Of a stretch of 64,000 nucleotides of DNA, positions 22,957-30,336 are shown piece by piece. A program made the position numbers and the translations under genes. Origin of the DNA: an uncultured Coriobacteriaceae bacterium. Lineage in GTDB: Bacteria; Actinomycetota; Coriobacteriia; Coriobacteriales; Eggerthellaceae. The notes beneath the pieces were generated by a model that made no database searches, was not told the DNA's origin, and was given only the letters and a program-made list of their open reading frames with translations. Numbering within the stretch: the first letter of the stretch is position 1; every line of letters begins with the position of its first letter. The stretch is taken from assembly GCA_937937585.1 (NCBI GenBank), contig CALDCB010000007.1, forward strand, positions 248,001-312,000, in the 5' to 3' direction.

Positions 22957-23348
22957 TCCTGGCCCGCCTTCCACTCGTTGACCAGCTCGTCGTACTCCTC
23001 TCGGAACTCAGGCTCGAAGTAGGCGATGAACTCGCTCTTGGTCATGCCGCAGCGCAGGCTTGAGTAGCCGACGTGCTCGATGCACCAGTCAGAGAACGGG
23101 ATGATCTTGCCGCCGTCGTCCACGCTCGTGCTGTAGCCGGTGCCGTCGCGGTAGAGCTTACGGCGGCCCTCCTTGCGGATGGCCTGCTCGACCTTCGAGG
23201 CATCGCGCTCGCCGCGCTCCATGAGCTTGCCGCGCAGCTCCTCTGCCTCGTCCTGCGCCTGCTCAAGCTTGCCGCGCAGCCAATCGCGCTCAGCCCGCGT
23301 CTGCTCCAACTGATCGAGCACGTACTGCTCGCATGTCTTGATCTCCAT
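22953..23348 (-). CDS. Coiled-coil early phage protein
   Basis: 131 residues. Residues 5-65 (CEQYVLDQLEQTRAERDWLRGKLEQ and following) form a strong coiled coil with heptads of Leu. The C-terminal half contains a FSDWCIEHVGYSSLRCGMTKSEF segment. No family recognised. ATG overlaps no gene but lies 4 bases before the preceding stop. Confidence 0.6.
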   Translation of the reverse strand: MEIKTCEQYVLDQLEQTRAERDWLRGKLEQAQDEAEELRGKLMERGERDASKVEQAIRKEGRRKLYRDGTGYSTSVDDGGKIIPFSDWCIEHVGYSSLRCGMTKSEFIAYFEPEFREEYDELVNEWKAGQE

Positions 23349-23351
23349 GGG

Positions 23352-23807
23352 TCATATCCCTTCTCGTATCATCTCGTTGCCGTCACGGTCTGTGATCAGC
23401 CAATATCCGTATTCGTAGAGGTCAGGGCTGTGCGGCTCGTAGACCTGCAACAGCTGGCCCGTCCACCAGGCCTCCTCGTAGACCGGATGCCGCCAGCGCC
23501 ACTCGGCCTTGAGCCGCGCCCCGCCGTGGAACTTGTCGTGGCACCCGGTCGTCCCGCTGCCGCAGAGGCAGAACAGCGGGCTTCGCAAGTCCCAGGCGCC
23601 GCACGGCGTGACCAGGCGGAACGTCTCGCCCCAAGACCGGTGCGCCACGTGGTGCACGCTTCCGGCGCGTCTGCCGCAGACGCAGCACCGGGGCGAAAAC
23701 GCCTCGTAGGCCTTTCCGTGGGTGTAGTGCGCCCCCAGGTGAGGCTTGCCGTAAAGCTCGGCTCGCTCCTTGGGGTAGCCGCGAAGCACCCCCGCATCGA
23801 GGATCAT
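23352..23807 (-). CDS. HNH-nuclease-like protein
   Basis: 151 residues. CCVCGRRAGSVHHVAHRSWG gives a CxxC followed by a HH pair, and LFCLCGSGTTGCHDKFHGG gives a second CxxC...H cluster, in the order of an HNH (His-Me) finger with zinc support. The ATG at 23805-23807 lies inside the end of the DnaC-like gene. It may nick or cleave DNA, but the usual central Asn of HNH is not clear, so activity is uncertain. Confidence 0.66.
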   Translation of the reverse strand: MILDAGVLRGYPKERAELYGKPHLGAHYTHGKAYEAFSPRCCVCGRRAGSVHHVAHRSWGETFRLVTPCGAWDLRSPLFCLCGSGTTGCHDKFHGGARLKAEWRWRHPVYEEAWWTGQLLQVYEPHSPDLYEYGYWLITDRDGNEMIREGI

Positions 23808-24517
23808 TGCAGCCTCCCGTCCGGGCCATCGAAGTGCTCGACCCTCGCGCCGCCCCTCAGCCGCGACACTATTGCCTTCGCGGTGTCGGGGTCTCCCTGC
23901 TCCGCAAGCCTGCGCACGAGGTCGCTCGGCTTGTACTGCGTTGTCACCAGCGTGGGCAGCATCGCCGAGTAGCGCTGGTCGATCAGGCTGAACAGGCTGT
24001 CGAGCACGAAGCCGGTCGGCCTGCGCTTGCCCAGGTCGTCCACGATCAGGTAGCGCACCTCGGCGTAGCGCTTGAGCGGGTCGCCGCCGTCGTGGAAGCT
24101 GCGCTGGATCTCGTCGAGGATGCGGTACATCGGCGCCATGAGCACCGACCGCTTGCCGCCGGCCAGGCGCTTCGCCACGGCCGCGGCGCAGGTTGTCTTG
24201 TGCGTTCCCACGTCGCCCCAGAGGTACACCCACTGGCCGTGCTTCATGCACTCGGCGATCTCGGCGGCCAACGGGTGGTCGAGGCTCACGTAGCGATCGG
24301 GCACGCCCGCCCGCTTCCAGTCGTGCATGGCTCTGTCGAGCGCAGCCTTGCGAGCCGCCTCGGCCTCGGCCTGGCGCTCCTTCTCGCGCTCGGCCTCGGC
24401 ACCTGCGCAGCCGCACTGCTCGTAGCCGCAGAACAGCGTCCGCCCAGCGAGCCGCGTGGTGCGGGCCTTGAGGGTCGCGCCGCAGTGCGGGCACTCAGTC
24501 GTAGGCCGAAAATCCAT
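23804..24517 (-). CDS. DnaC/IstB-like helicase loader ATPase
   Basis: 237 residues. An N-terminal zinc ribbon (CPHCG at 9-13; CGYEQCGC at 30-37) and coiled coil lead to an AAA+ core with Walker A GDVGTHKTT (about residue 100) and Walker B YLIVDDLGK (about 156). This is the normal form of phage DnaC homologues, which load the host DnaB helicase at the phage origin. The start overlaps the replisome organiser. Confidence 0.9.
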   Translation of the reverse strand: MDFRPTTECPHCGATLKARTTRLAGRTLFCGYEQCGCAGAEAEREKERQAEAEAARKAALDRAMHDWKRAGVPDRYVSLDHPLAAEIAECMKHGQWVYLWGDVGTHKTTCAAAVAKRLAGGKRSVLMAPMYRILDEIQRSFHDGGDPLKRYAEVRYLIVDDLGKRRPTGFVLDSLFSLIDQRYSAMLPTLVTTQYKPSDLVRRLAEQGDPDTAKAIVSRLRGGARVEHFDGPDGRLQ

Positions 24518-25157
24518 CGTCTGGCACCTCCTTTGCCATGCCGTTTTTTGGCTTCGAGGAGCGCACCCAGATGCGCACCGAGGCCTTCCAGTCCTTCATC
24601 TTCGCCTTTCCGACCATCCAGCCCTTCTGGGCGTAGAAGTCGACAAAGCGCTCCGGGTCGAAGTCGGTCGAGGCGAGGTCGAGGCCCTTGCCCTCCGCGT
24701 AGCTTCGGGCGTACTCGTCGACCTCTTCGGGAGAGGGGGCGCGGAAACGCGCCTTGCTCCCTCTCTCCTCTTCCTTAATTCCTCTTCCTACTTCCTCTTC
24801 CTCTTCCTCTTCCTCTTCGCTTGGCCGTTTGCTTTCGGCTTTGCTTGCATCGTTGCTTGATGATTTGCTTGCCGTTTTGCTTCCGCTTTTGCTTAACGGT
24901 TTGCTTGGCCGTTTGCTTTCGGCTTTGCTTACATCGTTGCTTGATGATTTGCCGCCGTTGCCTCCCGCCACGATGCGCGAGCGGGAGGTTTCCATGACGG
25001 GCCTTATCGCCGTCAGCACCGCCTCCTGGGTATCGGTGCGCGGCTCCGGTTCCTCGCCAGTTCGCAGATACCGGACGATCATGCCGATAAGCTCGTCGCC
25101 CTCCCTGCGGTTGCGCAGCCTAAGCGGCCCGTCTATGAGCGAGTCCAGTACCTGCAT
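24495..25157 (-). CDS. Replisome organiser / DnaD-like initiation protein with repeats
   Basis: 220 residues. A short N-terminal helical part (LRLRNRREGDELIGMIVRYL) is followed by a low-complexity Ser/Lys/Asn region, then an acidic run of Glu (about residues 113-121), then a C-terminal RFVDFYAQKGWMVGKAKMKDWKASVRIW that is typical of phage replication proteins. It precedes the DnaC-like loader, the standard partner. The gene contains a 50-bp direct repeat and many TTGCTT motifs, so the origin may lie inside it. Confidence 0.74.
   Translation of the reverse strand: MQVLDSLIDGPLRLRNRREGDELIGMIVRYLRTGEEPEPRTDTQEAVLTAIRPVMETSRSRIVAGGNGGKSSSNDVSKAESKRPSKPLSKSGSKTASKSSSNDASKAESKRPSEEEEEEEEEVGRGIKEEERGSKARFRAPSPEEVDEYARSYAEGKGLDLASTDFDPERFVDFYAQKGWMVGKAKMKDWKASVRIWVRSSKPKNGMAKEVPDDGFSAYD
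24819..24952. repeat. 50-bp direct repeat in replication gene, candidate origin
   Basis: Positions 24819-24868 and 24903-24952 are identical except one base (G versus A at the 29th position). About ten TTGCTT hexamers (AAGCAA on the coding strand) occur between 24819 and 24952. Phage origins often consist of iterons inside the organiser gene. Confidence 0.62.
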
Positions 25158-25170
25158 GCCGCCATCGCCC

Positions 25171-25734
25171 CTAAAACGGGATGTCGCCGTCGTACAGGCT
25201 TTCCTGGGCGGGCGGCATGGGCGCTTGCTGCGGCGCCGTCTGCGGGGCGGGCTGCGGCGCGTACTGGGCGGGTGCCTGCTGGTAGCCCTGCGGCGGCGCA
25301 GGGGGCTGCTGATAGGCCTGCTGCGCGTTCCACTGCTGGGGTGCCGTCTGCGGGGCGGGCTGCGGCGCGTACTGCTGCTGGTATCCCTGCGGCGCTTGCT
25401 GGCCCTGCTTCTGGCTCATGAACTCGATCTCGTCCACGATCACCTCAAGCTTGGATCGGCGCTGGCCGTCCTTGTCCCAGCTCGAATAGCGCAGCTTGCC
25501 CTCGATGGCCACCTTCATGCCCTTGTGCAGGATGCGGCCCATGCTCTCGGCGCGGTTGCCGAACATCGTGCAGTCCACGAAGTTCGGGTAGTCCTCCCAC
25601 TCGCCGGTTTGCTGGTTGCGGCGGCGGTCGTTGACGGCCACGCCGAAGCCCAGAACCTGCATGCCGCCCTGGGTAGCCCGCAGCTCGGGGTCGCGGGTCA
25701 AGTTGCCGCTGATGTTCACTCTGTTGATCGACAT
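25171..25734 (-). CDS. ssb: Single-stranded DNA-binding protein
   Basis: 187 residues. OB-fold domain (residues 1-107: MSINRVNISGNLTRDPELRAT, WEDYPNFVDCTMFGNRAESM, KVAIEGKLRYSSW) then a Gln/Pro/Tyr-rich tail with duplicated YAPQPAPQTAPQQ blocks and the acidic tip DGDIPF used to recruit partners. It protects ssDNA in phage replication and works with the ERF annealing protein encoded nearby. Confidence 0.95.
   Translation of the reverse strand: MSINRVNISGNLTRDPELRATQGGMQVLGFGVAVNDRRRNQQTGEWEDYPNFVDCTMFGNRAESMGRILHKGMKVAIEGKLRYSSWDKDGQRRSKLEVIVDEIEFMSQKQGQQAPQGYQQQYAPQPAPQTAPQQWNAQQAYQQPPAPPQGYQQAPAQYAPQPAPQTAPQQAPMPPAQESLYDGDIPF
25235..25374. repeat. 32-bp direct repeat in ssb tail region
   Basis: An exact 32-base copy occurs at 25235-25266 and 25343-25374 (108-bp period), encoding the repeated YAPQPAPQTA segment of the SSB tail. 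It probably reflects internal duplication of the disordered linker. Confidence 0.7.
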
Positions 25735-26082
25735 TTAGTAACTCCCTTCGCCCGTCCCGTTGGACCAGGTGCGCTTTATGTCCTCGTCGACGGTTCGGAT
25801 CTTGAGCTTGTACACGTTTATCGCCTCTTGGCTCGCCTTGTAGAGCGCTTCGGAGCAGTCCCTGCGCTGCTTCAGCTCGGCTATGTCCTCCCGGCCTCGG
25901 CAGAGGTCGCTTATCACCGTCACGGGCGTTCCCTTGGATCGCTCCTCAAGGATCGCGACGCGCAGCGCCTTGCGGTACTCGGCCTCGTTCTCGGCGTACT
26001 GGCTTCCGCTGTTGCGCAGCGCCTGAAGCTCGTCCATGAGCCTGTCGAAGAGCTGCATGCGCTCGGCGTAGAGGTCTTGCAT
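25735..26082 (-). CDS. Helical early phage protein
   Basis: 115 residues, nearly all helix: MQDLYAERMQLFDRLMDELQ start, then a SKGTPVTVISDLCRGREDIAEL region and a closing KLKIRTVDEDIKRTW. The stop abuts the SSB start codon, so the two are coupled. No family recognised; proteins of this type are common between ERF and SSB genes. Confidence 0.6.
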   Translation of the reverse strand: MQDLYAERMQLFDRLMDELQALRNSGSQYAENEAEYRKALRVAILEERSKGTPVTVISDLCRGREDIAELKQRRDCSEALYKASQEAINVYKLKIRTVDEDIKRTWSNGTGEGSY

Positions 26083-26085
26083 GGC

Positions 26086-26655
26086 CTACACGACCTGCCA
26101 TGCGGGGGACGGGCAGCACCCGGGGTTCGCCTTGAACTGCTCGTACTGCTGGCGGCTCTCGAAGACGTAGGAGGTGCCGCAGCTCTTGCACTTGGCAATG
26201 AACTGGCCGAACTCTGGCGGCTCCTTCTCGGCGTGCTTCTCGGTTCCCATGAGCGTGTCTGGGTCTGAGGTGCCGTCGATGTCGAACGCGCCGCAAAGCG
26301 CGTACTTTCTGGCATAGCTGGATGCGCTGCCCGTGACCTGTGCCTCGTTCATTCCCTTCTGGCTCAAAGGCTCGCGGGCGTAGGCCGTAACGTCCAGGGG
26401 ATCGCCGTGGCCGTCCTCGAAGAACAGGCGGCACGTGGCCTTGACGTAGTAGCGCTCGCCGATTTGCTCGATGCTGTCGTTGAGCGTGAAGGCTATGCCC
26501 GCCTCCTTGCACGGCTCCTTGAGCGCCGCCACGATGTCCTCCATCGAGCGGTAGTAGAAGTTGCCGTGGGCGTTGTAGCGTGCTTTAGGCACAACTACGG
26601 ATCGCTGCACCTGGGCCACGGCCTCGGCCAGCGTCATGTGCTTGTCTTCTGCCAT
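26086..26655 (-). CDS. ERF-family ssDNA annealing protein with zinc-ribbon tail
   Basis: 189 residues. LAEAVAQVQRSVVVPKARYNAHGNFYYRSMEDIVAALK and the SASSYARKYALCGAFDIDGTSD motif are the hallmarks of the ERF recombinase family. A C-terminal CKSCGTSYVF...CCPSP adds a small zinc ribbon. It promotes annealing in phage recombination, with SSB and RusA of the same operon. Confidence 0.92.
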   Translation of the reverse strand: MAEDKHMTLAEAVAQVQRSVVVPKARYNAHGNFYYRSMEDIVAALKEPCKEAGIAFTLNDSIEQIGERYYVKATCRLFFEDGHGDPLDVTAYAREPLSQKGMNEAQVTGSASSYARKYALCGAFDIDGTSDPDTLMGTEKHAEKEPPEFGQFIAKCKSCGTSYVFESRQQYEQFKANPGCCPSPAWQVV

Positions 26656-26658
26656 CGT

Positions 26659-27636
26659 CTACTCCATCCTCGCTGCCACCTGGGCTGGCGTGCCCCGGCG
26701 GATGCTTCCGGTGATTCCCTGCGCCTTGAGTACGGATGCGAGCGCCTGCATCTGCGATCGCGTGGCGCTCGGCACCTCGACCGTCCACGCCTCCAAAGGC
26801 TCCGCGGCCGGTGCTGGCATGGGTGCCGGCATGGGGGCGGGCATTGGCGCTGGCGCGGGCATCGGCTCAGGCTCGGGGATCTCGACCGGCTCAGGCTCTG
26901 GTTCCGGCATCGGTTCCGGTTCGGGCTCTGGTGCCATGGCCGCCTTCAGCTCGGCGATGCGCTGGTCTTCCTCGTCGGCCAAACGCGCTGCGTTCAAGGC
27001 GGCTCCGAGGTCGAGCGTGCGGAAGAATTCGCGCTCCGCGTCGGCGTAGTGCGGCATCGCCTCCTGCTGGGCCTTGAGCGTTTCCCAGTCTCGGGCCACG
27101 TCGGACACCTTTGCCTCAAGCGCCTGCTGCGCCTTGATCTCGCCGAAGGTCTTGTTGAGCCACTGCGGCTCATGCAGGCGCTCGTAGGGGACGACCGGCG
27201 CGAGCAGTCCCGCGAACTCCTCGTAGTGCTGCTGTAGGCGTGAGTAGAGCGCGTCCTTGCGCGTCTGCTCGGCCTCGTCGAGCTGCGCCTTGATGGCGTC
27301 GGTTGACTCGTCGATGATGGCCGTGATCTGCTTGCAGCGCCTCTCGAATGCGTCGAGCGGCTTGTTGTACTCGCGCTTCACGGCCTTGCGGCGTTCGTCG
27401 ATCTCCTTCTTGATGCCGTTGAGGTAGCTGCGGTCGTGCTTGGCCTCCTTGATGGCCTGGGCGCTCGTGAGGTCGTAGGTGGCGCCCTCGTAGTCGGCGA
27501 CGACCTTCTTCACGTGGGCCTCCAGCGCGTCCATGTTCGAAGCGATGGTGGCCTCGGTGTACGTGACCTCAAGCGTGGTGGCCTCGGTTTCGATGACCTC
27601 GGCCTCGACCTGCTGCGGTTCGGTTTCCTTAGCCAT
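26659..27636 (-). CDS. DUF1351 protein
   Basis: 325 residues. The segment YLNGIKKEIDERRKAVKREYNKPLDAFERRCKQI is diagnostic for DUF1351, phage proteins encoded next to ERF or RecT. A tail of Pro/Glu/Met repeats (residues about 235-275, PEPEPMPEPEPEPVE and PMPAPMPAPM) links to a small C-terminal VPSATRSQMQALASVLKAQGIT domain. Probably a recombination accessory protein; mechanism unknown. Confidence 0.82.
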   Translation of the reverse strand: MAKETEPQQVEAEVIETEATTLEVTYTEATIASNMDALEAHVKKVVADYEGATYDLTSAQAIKEAKHDRSYLNGIKKEIDERRKAVKREYNKPLDAFERRCKQITAIIDESTDAIKAQLDEAEQTRKDALYSRLQQHYEEFAGLLAPVVPYERLHEPQWLNKTFGEIKAQQALEAKVSDVARDWETLKAQQEAMPHYADAEREFFRTLDLGAALNAARLADEEDQRIAELKAAMAPEPEPEPMPEPEPEPVEIPEPEPMPAPAPMPAPMPAPMPAPAAEPLEAWTVEVPSATRSQMQALASVLKAQGITGSIRRGTPAQVAARME

Positions 27637-27832
27637 AGATCTCGCCCGTCTCGTCGTCGAAGTCCATGGCCTGCTGCTGCTCGGCCACGGTGAGCAAAAC
27701 CGTCTTGCCGCTCTGCTTGATGATGCGGAAGGCGTCGGCGTTGTCGGTCAGGATCTCGAATTGCAGGGTCGCCACGCTTCCCTTCACGGTGGCCTGCTTG
27801 AACTGCGCCTGGATGGTGGCTTCGTTGATCAT
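27629..27832 (-). CDS. Small early phage protein
   Basis: 67 residues from ATG at 27830-27832 with GGAGGTAACGAC upstream. MINEATIQAQFKQATVKGSVATLQFEIL, then KQSGKTVLLTVAEQQQAMD and an acidic tail. It resembles small phage proteins of strand-rich shape; the stop overlaps the DUF1351 start. Function unknown. Confidence 0.62.
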   Translation of the reverse strand: MINEATIQAQFKQATVKGSVATLQFEILTDNADAFRIIKQSGKTVLLTVAEQQQAMDFDDETGEIYG

Positions 27833-27843
27833 GTCGTTACCTC

Positions 27844-28161
27844 CTATTTGATGCCGAGAACGGCGGCAAGGAACGCGCGACCGAACTCGCGCTCTTCCTC
27901 GCTGACGGGCTTGATCTTGTCGGCGATTAACTCGCGGCTCTTGGCGACGCACTTCTCGTCGATTCGGGAAAGCCCGGCCTCGCAAAGCGCGATCATCACG
28001 TGGTAGGCGTTTGCCTCCGTCTCGCCGTCGTTGTTGTCAGGATGCGTGGCGTCGAACATGAGGTTGTTCGCGATGCAGGCGGCGTGGTCGAGCACTGCTT
28101 TGTGGAACTTGCTCCCGTGGAAGTCCTCAAAGCCGTTCTCTTCGAAGTATTTGGCGTTCAT
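27844..28161 (-). CDS. Helical early phage protein
   Basis: 105 residues starting MNAKYFEENGFEDFHGSKFHKAVLDHAACIANNLMF, mainly helix; IALCEAGLSRIDEKCVAKSRELIADKIKPVSEEE follows. ATG at 28159-28161 overlaps the RusA stop (28158). No family recognised. Confidence 0.6.
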   Translation of the reverse strand: MNAKYFEENGFEDFHGSKFHKAVLDHAACIANNLMFDATHPDNNDGETEANAYHVMIALCEAGLSRIDEKCVAKSRELIADKIKPVSEEEREFGRAFLAAVLGIK

Positions 28162-28619
28162 TTCTTCTCCTTCACGTACTCCTCGACGAAGTACTCGATG
28201 TGGATGTCTATGCGCGGCTGTGTGCCGTATGGGCTTCTTGGCCGCTTGGTGACGGCTCCCGTATCGACCTGCGAATCGTCCTTGAAGGCGATCCCGTTGA
28301 GCGCGTCGCAGGCGAGCTTGCCCAGGTTGTCCCAGTCGGGCTTGCCGAGGTCGGCGCGGCCCTCCCAGTACTTGGGGTTGCTCTTCGCGAGCGGCCTGGT
28401 GGTCGAGATCCGCATCACAACCGGGCCGTCGTGGTCGGCGAATGTCTCGCCGTATGCCGCGCGGAACGCGTCCTTGATGGCCTTCTCGGCCTTGAGCGTC
28501 TTGGTCGGCGTGTAGGTGCGGTGGTTGCGGTAGTCGGTCATAGGGCGCTGTTTTCCGACAAGCTGGGCGGGGTGCATGGTGATGTGCGCCGTGGCCGCAA
28601 GGGTGCGCTGCCAGCTCAT
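28158..28619 (-). CDS. RusA-type Holliday junction resolvase
   Basis: 153 residues from ATG at 28617-28619, which overlaps the upstream stop (ATGA). The VGKQRPMTDYRNHRTYTPTKT start and the acidic KPDWDNLGKLACDALNGIAFKDDSQV motif match RusA, including the metal-binding Asp residues. The ITMHPAQ start confirms the longer N-terminus over later Met codons. It cuts recombination intermediates, fitting the ERF/SSB module. Confidence 0.9.
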   Translation of the reverse strand: MSWQRTLAATAHITMHPAQLVGKQRPMTDYRNHRTYTPTKTLKAEKAIKDAFRAAYGETFADHDGPVVMRISTTRPLAKSNPKYWEGRADLGKPDWDNLGKLACDALNGIAFKDDSQVDTGAVTKRPRSPYGTQPRIDIHIEYFVEEYVKEKK

Positions 28620-28951
28620 TCGGAAAACCCATCGCTCTGGCTGCGGTGCTTGTTGAAGGCTCCGCGCAGCTCCGGGTATCGCGCCTCCATGATTCGGGCA
28701 AGGGCGGGGGCTATGCCGTTCTTGCAGCCGACGTGCAGCTCGTTGCGCACCATGTTCACCAGGTAGTTGATCGACACGTAGCCCTTCTCCTTGAGGCGGC
28801 GGGCGTTGTCGAGCATGAACTGCCACGCCTCGGGGTTGGCTTCGATCCACTTCTTGGCCTCGGCAACGTCCTGCTCGCCAGCCATGCCCAGGCCGAAGAT
28901 CTCAAGCTGGTTGCTCTGGGGTTTGGGGCGGTATCTCTCGTCGTTACGCAT
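28616..28951 (-). CDS. Helical early phage protein
   Basis: 111 residues starting MRNDERYRPKPQSNQLEIFGLGMAGEQDV. LEIFGLG then a helical body AKKWIEANPEAWQFMLDNARRLKEKGYVSINYLVNMVRNELHVG with PELRGAFN near the end. Many phages carry this type beside RusA; function unknown. ATG overlaps the previous stop. Confidence 0.66.
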   Translation of the reverse strand: MRNDERYRPKPQSNQLEIFGLGMAGEQDVAEAKKWIEANPEAWQFMLDNARRLKEKGYVSINYLVNMVRNELHVGCKNGIAPALARIMEARYPELRGAFNKHRSQSDGFSE

Positions 28952-29228
28952 TGAGCACCGCCATGCTGCCCACGGCTCGCTGGGCGTCGGCAACGGCCTG
29001 GTCCATCGTGGGGATGACCCAGAGCCAGAGCACGGCGAGGAAGATCATGAGGGCCGCGAGGAAGCCGACCATGACGCCCGCCTTGAACTGCGAGCGCTCA
29101 AGCTGCTCCTGCGCAGTCGGGCGCTTGCCCTCGAATGGTATGATGGATGCAGCCTCTTTCGAGGCGGCTACGTAGCGGGTGCCCGAAGTGTGGTAGCGGG
29201 GGGCGCTCGCTTTCTTTTTTGTCTGCAT
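28944..29228 (-). CDS. Single-span membrane protein
   Basis: 94 residues. A Lys/Ser/Thr-rich cytoplasmic head (MQTKKKASAPRYHTSG) is followed by one membrane span (GVMVGFLAALMIFLAVLWLWV, residues about 52-72) and an alanine-rich tail. GAGGAAAACGAT precedes the ATG. Its role is unknown; a membrane anchor for early phage proteins or exclusion factor is possible. Confidence 0.64.
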   Translation of the reverse strand: MQTKKKASAPRYHTSGTRYVAASKEAASIIPFEGKRPTAQEQLERSQFKAGVMVGFLAALMIFLAVLWLWVIPTMDQAVADAQRAVGSMAVLNA

Positions 29229-29274
29229 ATCGTTTTCCTCTCGGTGTTTTCGCAGGTCAGGGCTAGGGCGCTTT

Positions 29275-29637
29275 TTAGGGCCTCTTTTTCATCGACTTTT
29301 TAGCCCTGCTCTTCGCGCTGTAGTGGCGCTGTCTCTCACGGTCGTTCCTCTTCTCCCTGATCGCCTCCTCCCTCATCGCGTTGGCCTGTTCGGCGAGGTC
29401 TGCCATGTGAAGCTCCTTCGTGCACTCGATGCACCAGCCGTTGATCCGGTTCAGCGGGCGGAACGTCCATTGGCCGCAGTGGGGGCATTGACAGCGCTTG
29501 CGGAGTGAGAGTCCGCACTTCCGCGCCATATGTTTCACCGAGTCGATGGAGCGCCCAAGGTCTTTGGCTACCTGCTTGGCGCCGTCTCCGGCGTGCTCTT
29601 CGAGGTAACGAAGTTCACGTGTAGACCATTGCCTCAT
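29275..29637 (-). CDS. HTH (Myb/SANT-like) and zinc-ribbon regulator
   Basis: 120 residues. RQWSTRELRYLEEHAGDGAKQVAKDLGRSIDSVKHMARKCGLSL is a homeodomain-like/SANT HTH, followed by a CQCPHCGQWTFRP...WCIECTKEL zinc ribbon. A basic Lys/Arg tail closes it. Similar proteins in phages of Firmicutes and Actinobacteria are likely transcription regulators. ATG at 29635-29637 overlaps the upstream stop. Confidence 0.7.
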   Translation of the reverse strand: MRQWSTRELRYLEEHAGDGAKQVAKDLGRSIDSVKHMARKCGLSLRKRCQCPHCGQWTFRPLNRINGWCIECTKELHMADLAEQANAMREEAIREKRNDRERQRHYSAKSRAKKSMKKRP

Positions 29638-29765
29638 GCCGTCTTCTTCTCTCCTTTCTCCCATTCGCGGTACGCCTGCTTGATCGACGAGCACATGGTG
29701 TCGAAAGCGACCTCACGGGCGGTCTTGGGCTCGTTCTCTTGATTTCGCTTGGAATCGTCTGGCAT
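29634..29765 (-). CDS. 43-residue early peptide
   Basis: ATG at 29763-29765 overlaps the TAA of the HTH gene (TAATG). MPDDSKRNQENEPKTAREV, then a helix TMCSSIKQAYREWEKGEKKTA. Second gene of the early operon. Function unknown; too short for a domain call. Confidence 0.55.
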   Translation of the reverse strand: MPDDSKRNQENEPKTAREVAFDTMCSSIKQAYREWEKGEKKTA

Positions 29766-29971
29766 TAGGCCACTGTCCTGTTCTCCGTCAGCCCGAGCAG
29801 GTAGTCTGCCGAACAATGGAATAGGCGCGTCATGGCAATGAGCTTCGAGCTGGGGATTTCGCCACCGCTCTCGTATGCGGCGATAGTTGCACGGCTCTTC
29901 AGATCGAGCTTGCTTGCTAGTCCCTCCTGGCTCAGGCCGATACGGACGCGTTCACTTGCGATTGGGTTCAT
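29765..29971 (-). CDS. Cro-like HTH regulator, first gene of the early operon
   Basis: 68 residues from ATG at 29969-29971 with GGAGGTGCTA upstream. An earlier in-frame ATG (30002-30004) is almost at the predicted transcript start and has no ribosome site, so I reject it. MNPIASERVRIGLSQEGLASKLDLKSRATIAAYESGGEIPSSKL is a complete XRE HTH, and the DYLLGLTENR end is usual. It has no dimerisation or cleavage domain. As head of the replication operon and under an operator pair, it fits a Cro role, but could be a short repressor. Confidence 0.82.
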   Translation of the reverse strand: MNPIASERVRIGLSQEGLASKLDLKSRATIAAYESGGEIPSSKLIAMTRLFHCSADYLLGLTENRTVA

Positions 29972-29983
29972 TAGCACCTCCAC

Positions 29984-30064
29984 TTCACTATCTGTGAACT
30001 TCACAATTAGTGAATATAGAAGAACATAGGACTTTTTGCAAGTAGATAATTCACTATCTGTAAA
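29984..30064. promoter_or_regulatory. Three-operator lytic/lysogenic control region
   Basis: Operators with consensus TTCAC-N5-GTGAA: O1 29984-29998 (perfect arms), O2 30000-30014 (perfect arms), O3 30050-30064 (one mismatch, GTaAA). O1 and O2 lie over the start and -10 of the minus promoter; O3 covers the -35 of the plus promoter. This is the logic of lambda OR. Confidence 0.82.
30013..30041 (-). promoter_or_regulatory. Early-operon promoter (PR-like)
   Basis: On the minus strand TTGCAA (30036-30041), 17 bases, TATATT (30013-30018). Transcription would begin near 30006, about 35 bases before the Cro-like ATG. O2 overlaps its -10. Confidence 0.75.
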
Positions 30065-30078
30065 GTTTTTTGTACAAT
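30050..30078 (+). promoter_or_regulatory. Lysogeny-operon promoter (PRM-like)
   Basis: TTCACT (30050-30055), 17 bases, TACAAT (30073-30078). The -35 is the left arm of O3, so a protein bound there would shut this promoter. Drives the HTH gene at 30104 and probably the recombinase. Confidence 0.72.
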
Positions 30079-30103
30079 ATGCCCATGGAGTAAGGAGGAC
30101 ACG

Positions 30104-30334
30104 GTGGGCACACGTCTTAAAGAAACGCGGCTTAAATATGGCAAGAAACAGCCTGAGGTGGCTGAAGTGCTCGGTATCGGCGTACCGGCTTACTCAATGA
30201 TGGAAAGCGGCCAGCGCGAGATCAACTCGTCGAAGCTCATAAAGCTTGCCGAGTTCTACGGATGTTCGGTCGATGAGTTATTGGGAACGTGGTACTGGCA
30301 CGAAGTCGAGAGCCAGCGTAAAGGTAAGGAGTAG
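30104..30334 (+). CDS. CI-like short HTH repressor
   Basis: 76 residues from a GTG at 30104-30106 with AAGGAGGA upstream. MGTRLKETRLKYGKKQPEVAEVLGIGVPAYSMMESGQREINSSKLIKLAEFYGCSVDELLG is a complete XRE HTH. As the first gene of the operon that also carries the recombinase, it is the likely lysogenic repressor. It lacks any C-terminal peptidase domain, so RecA-driven cleavage is not expected. The roles of this and the divergent HTH protein could be swapped. Confidence 0.8.
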   Translation: MGTRLKETRLKYGKKQPEVAEVLGIGVPAYSMMESGQREINSSKLIKLAEFYGCSVDELLGTWYWHEVESQRKGKE

Positions 30335-30336
30335 CT

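Noticed and set aside
26818..26935. CRISPR-like or satellite repeat in the DUF1351 gene
   Set aside because: It is in-frame low-complexity coding for Pro/Glu/Met repeats, not a DNA repeat array.
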